Origin: DATBRC01 sp036560485
GTDB taxonomy: Bacteria; Pseudomonadota; Gammaproteobacteria; Burkholderiales; Burkholderiaceae_D
DNA: 64,000 bases
Reading direction: 5' to 3'
Assembly (NCBI GenBank): GCA_036560485.1
Contig: DATBRC010000019.1
Span: forward strand, 8,272-72,271
Below, in pieces: positions 63,693-64,000 of the stretch (the first letter of the stretch is position 1; every line of letters starts with the position of its first letter). The notes under the pieces were generated by a model. The model had not been told where the DNA came from, did no database searches, and saw nothing but the letters and a program-made list of their open reading frames with translations. The translations under genes and the position numbers were made by a program.

Positions 63693-64000
63693 ATGCTCGA
63701 ATCAGAAAAAATCTTTCGTAGTTATTTTGAAAGTGAAGCTGACTGTACCGCTTTCTATCTCAAATACAAACCGGAAAAATCCGAAATTGAGGGGAAAGGT
63801 AACGGAATTTGCACGCGACCTAATAAAAAAGCACAAGCACAGTCATATGAAGACAAGCCTGCTTACATCGGAGTGCTCAAAAATGGCAAAGTCGCTATTG
63901 AAGTGGTATGGAATGATAAGAATTGCCTGCATCGAGAAAGCGGTCCAGCATGGATAATCACCTACCGCAGCGGACGCGTTGTTCGATACTGGTATTTAAA
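63693..64000 (+). CDS. hypothetical island protein (runs off the window)
   Basis: Open frame from ATG 63693 to the window end, at least 102 residues, starting LESEKIFRSYFESEADCTAFYLKYKP. Near the end it has LHRESGPAWITYRSGRVVRYWY, which resembles the 'H.e.GPA.i.y..G....wy' repeat of phage- and island-encoded proteins of unknown function. The competing frame at 63727-63957 is out of phase and looks like a shadow. Confidence 0.55.
   Translation, partial: MLESEKIFRSYFESEADCTAFYLKYKPEKSEIEGKGNGICTRPNKKAQAQSYEDKPAYIGVLKNGKVAIEVVWNDKNCLHRESGPAWIITYRSGRVVRYWYL

Noticed and set aside
63727..63957. 76-residue frame near the right edge
   Set aside because: Out of phase with the longer frame from 63693, which has better composition and a recognisable repeat-like motif.

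Overview
The window looks like chromosome of a Gram-negative betaproteobacterium, most probably Burkholderiales and Oxalobacteraceae-like (Herminiimonas/Janthinobacterium type). This rests on a Burkholderia-type trimeric porin, an Acinetobacter/Burkholderia-style T6SS gene set with a TagX peptidase, Entner-Doudoroff sugar catabolism under RpiR/LacI regulators, and moderate GC. No rRNA or complete tRNA gene lies in the window, so the placement is inference.

Layout. 1-8.0 kb: a cut-off GMC oxidoreductase, a large 7TM-DISM hybrid histidine kinase, a PRMT-like methyltransferase and a COG2509-type FAD protein, with two small MITE-like inverted-repeat elements (1341-1547 and 4962-5129). 8.1-17.9 kb: part of a type VI secretion locus (TagX-like peptidase, PAAR, a thiolase-like membrane protein, TssM, TagF, TagN-like OmpA/BON protein); sheath, tube and baseplate genes are absent. 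19.2-27.4 kb: a long operon for metal acquisition (His/Cys small protein, TonB-dependent receptor, NiCoT permease, ExbB, ExbD, TonB, ABC ATPase and permease, secreted Cys protein, DUF3299 protein). 27.8-29.7 kb: decayed integrative element (broken P4-type integrase plus an AlpA-like regulator).

29.7-60 kb: a sugar-acid/glucose catabolic region. zwf, an SMP-30 lactonase and pgi run leftward; edd-eda run rightward. They are followed by a dnaE2 remnant, a duplicated-domain methylglyoxal synthase homologue and a LacI regulator. gntK-dctQMP (TRAP uptake), HexR and a second gluconokinase come next. Then there is a striking fusion of a chemoreceptor with a TRAP solute-binding domain. A leftward operon eda2-ppc-gap-pyk-eno carries C3 products to pyruvate and oxaloacetate; a decayed second dehydratase sits at its head. 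A second LacI paralogue, a porin, an orphan DctP and a small LuxR-type protein close the region. A 14-bp LacI-type site with a CG centre recurs upstream of five of these loci, and HexR-like boxes sit beside pgi, edd, gntK and eda2. Together they suggest one regulon: porin entry, TRAP uptake, phosphorylation, ED cleavage, lower glycolysis, anaplerosis and taxis.

60.9 kb to the end: left end of an integrated element. It starts at a displaced 3' half of tRNA-Ser, followed by a tyrosine recombinase and unknown cargo genes, and continues beyond the window.

The strongest novelty candidate is the MCP-DctP fusion (45190-47754), a chemoreceptor whose cytoplasmic C-terminus is a complete periplasmic-type TRAP binding domain.
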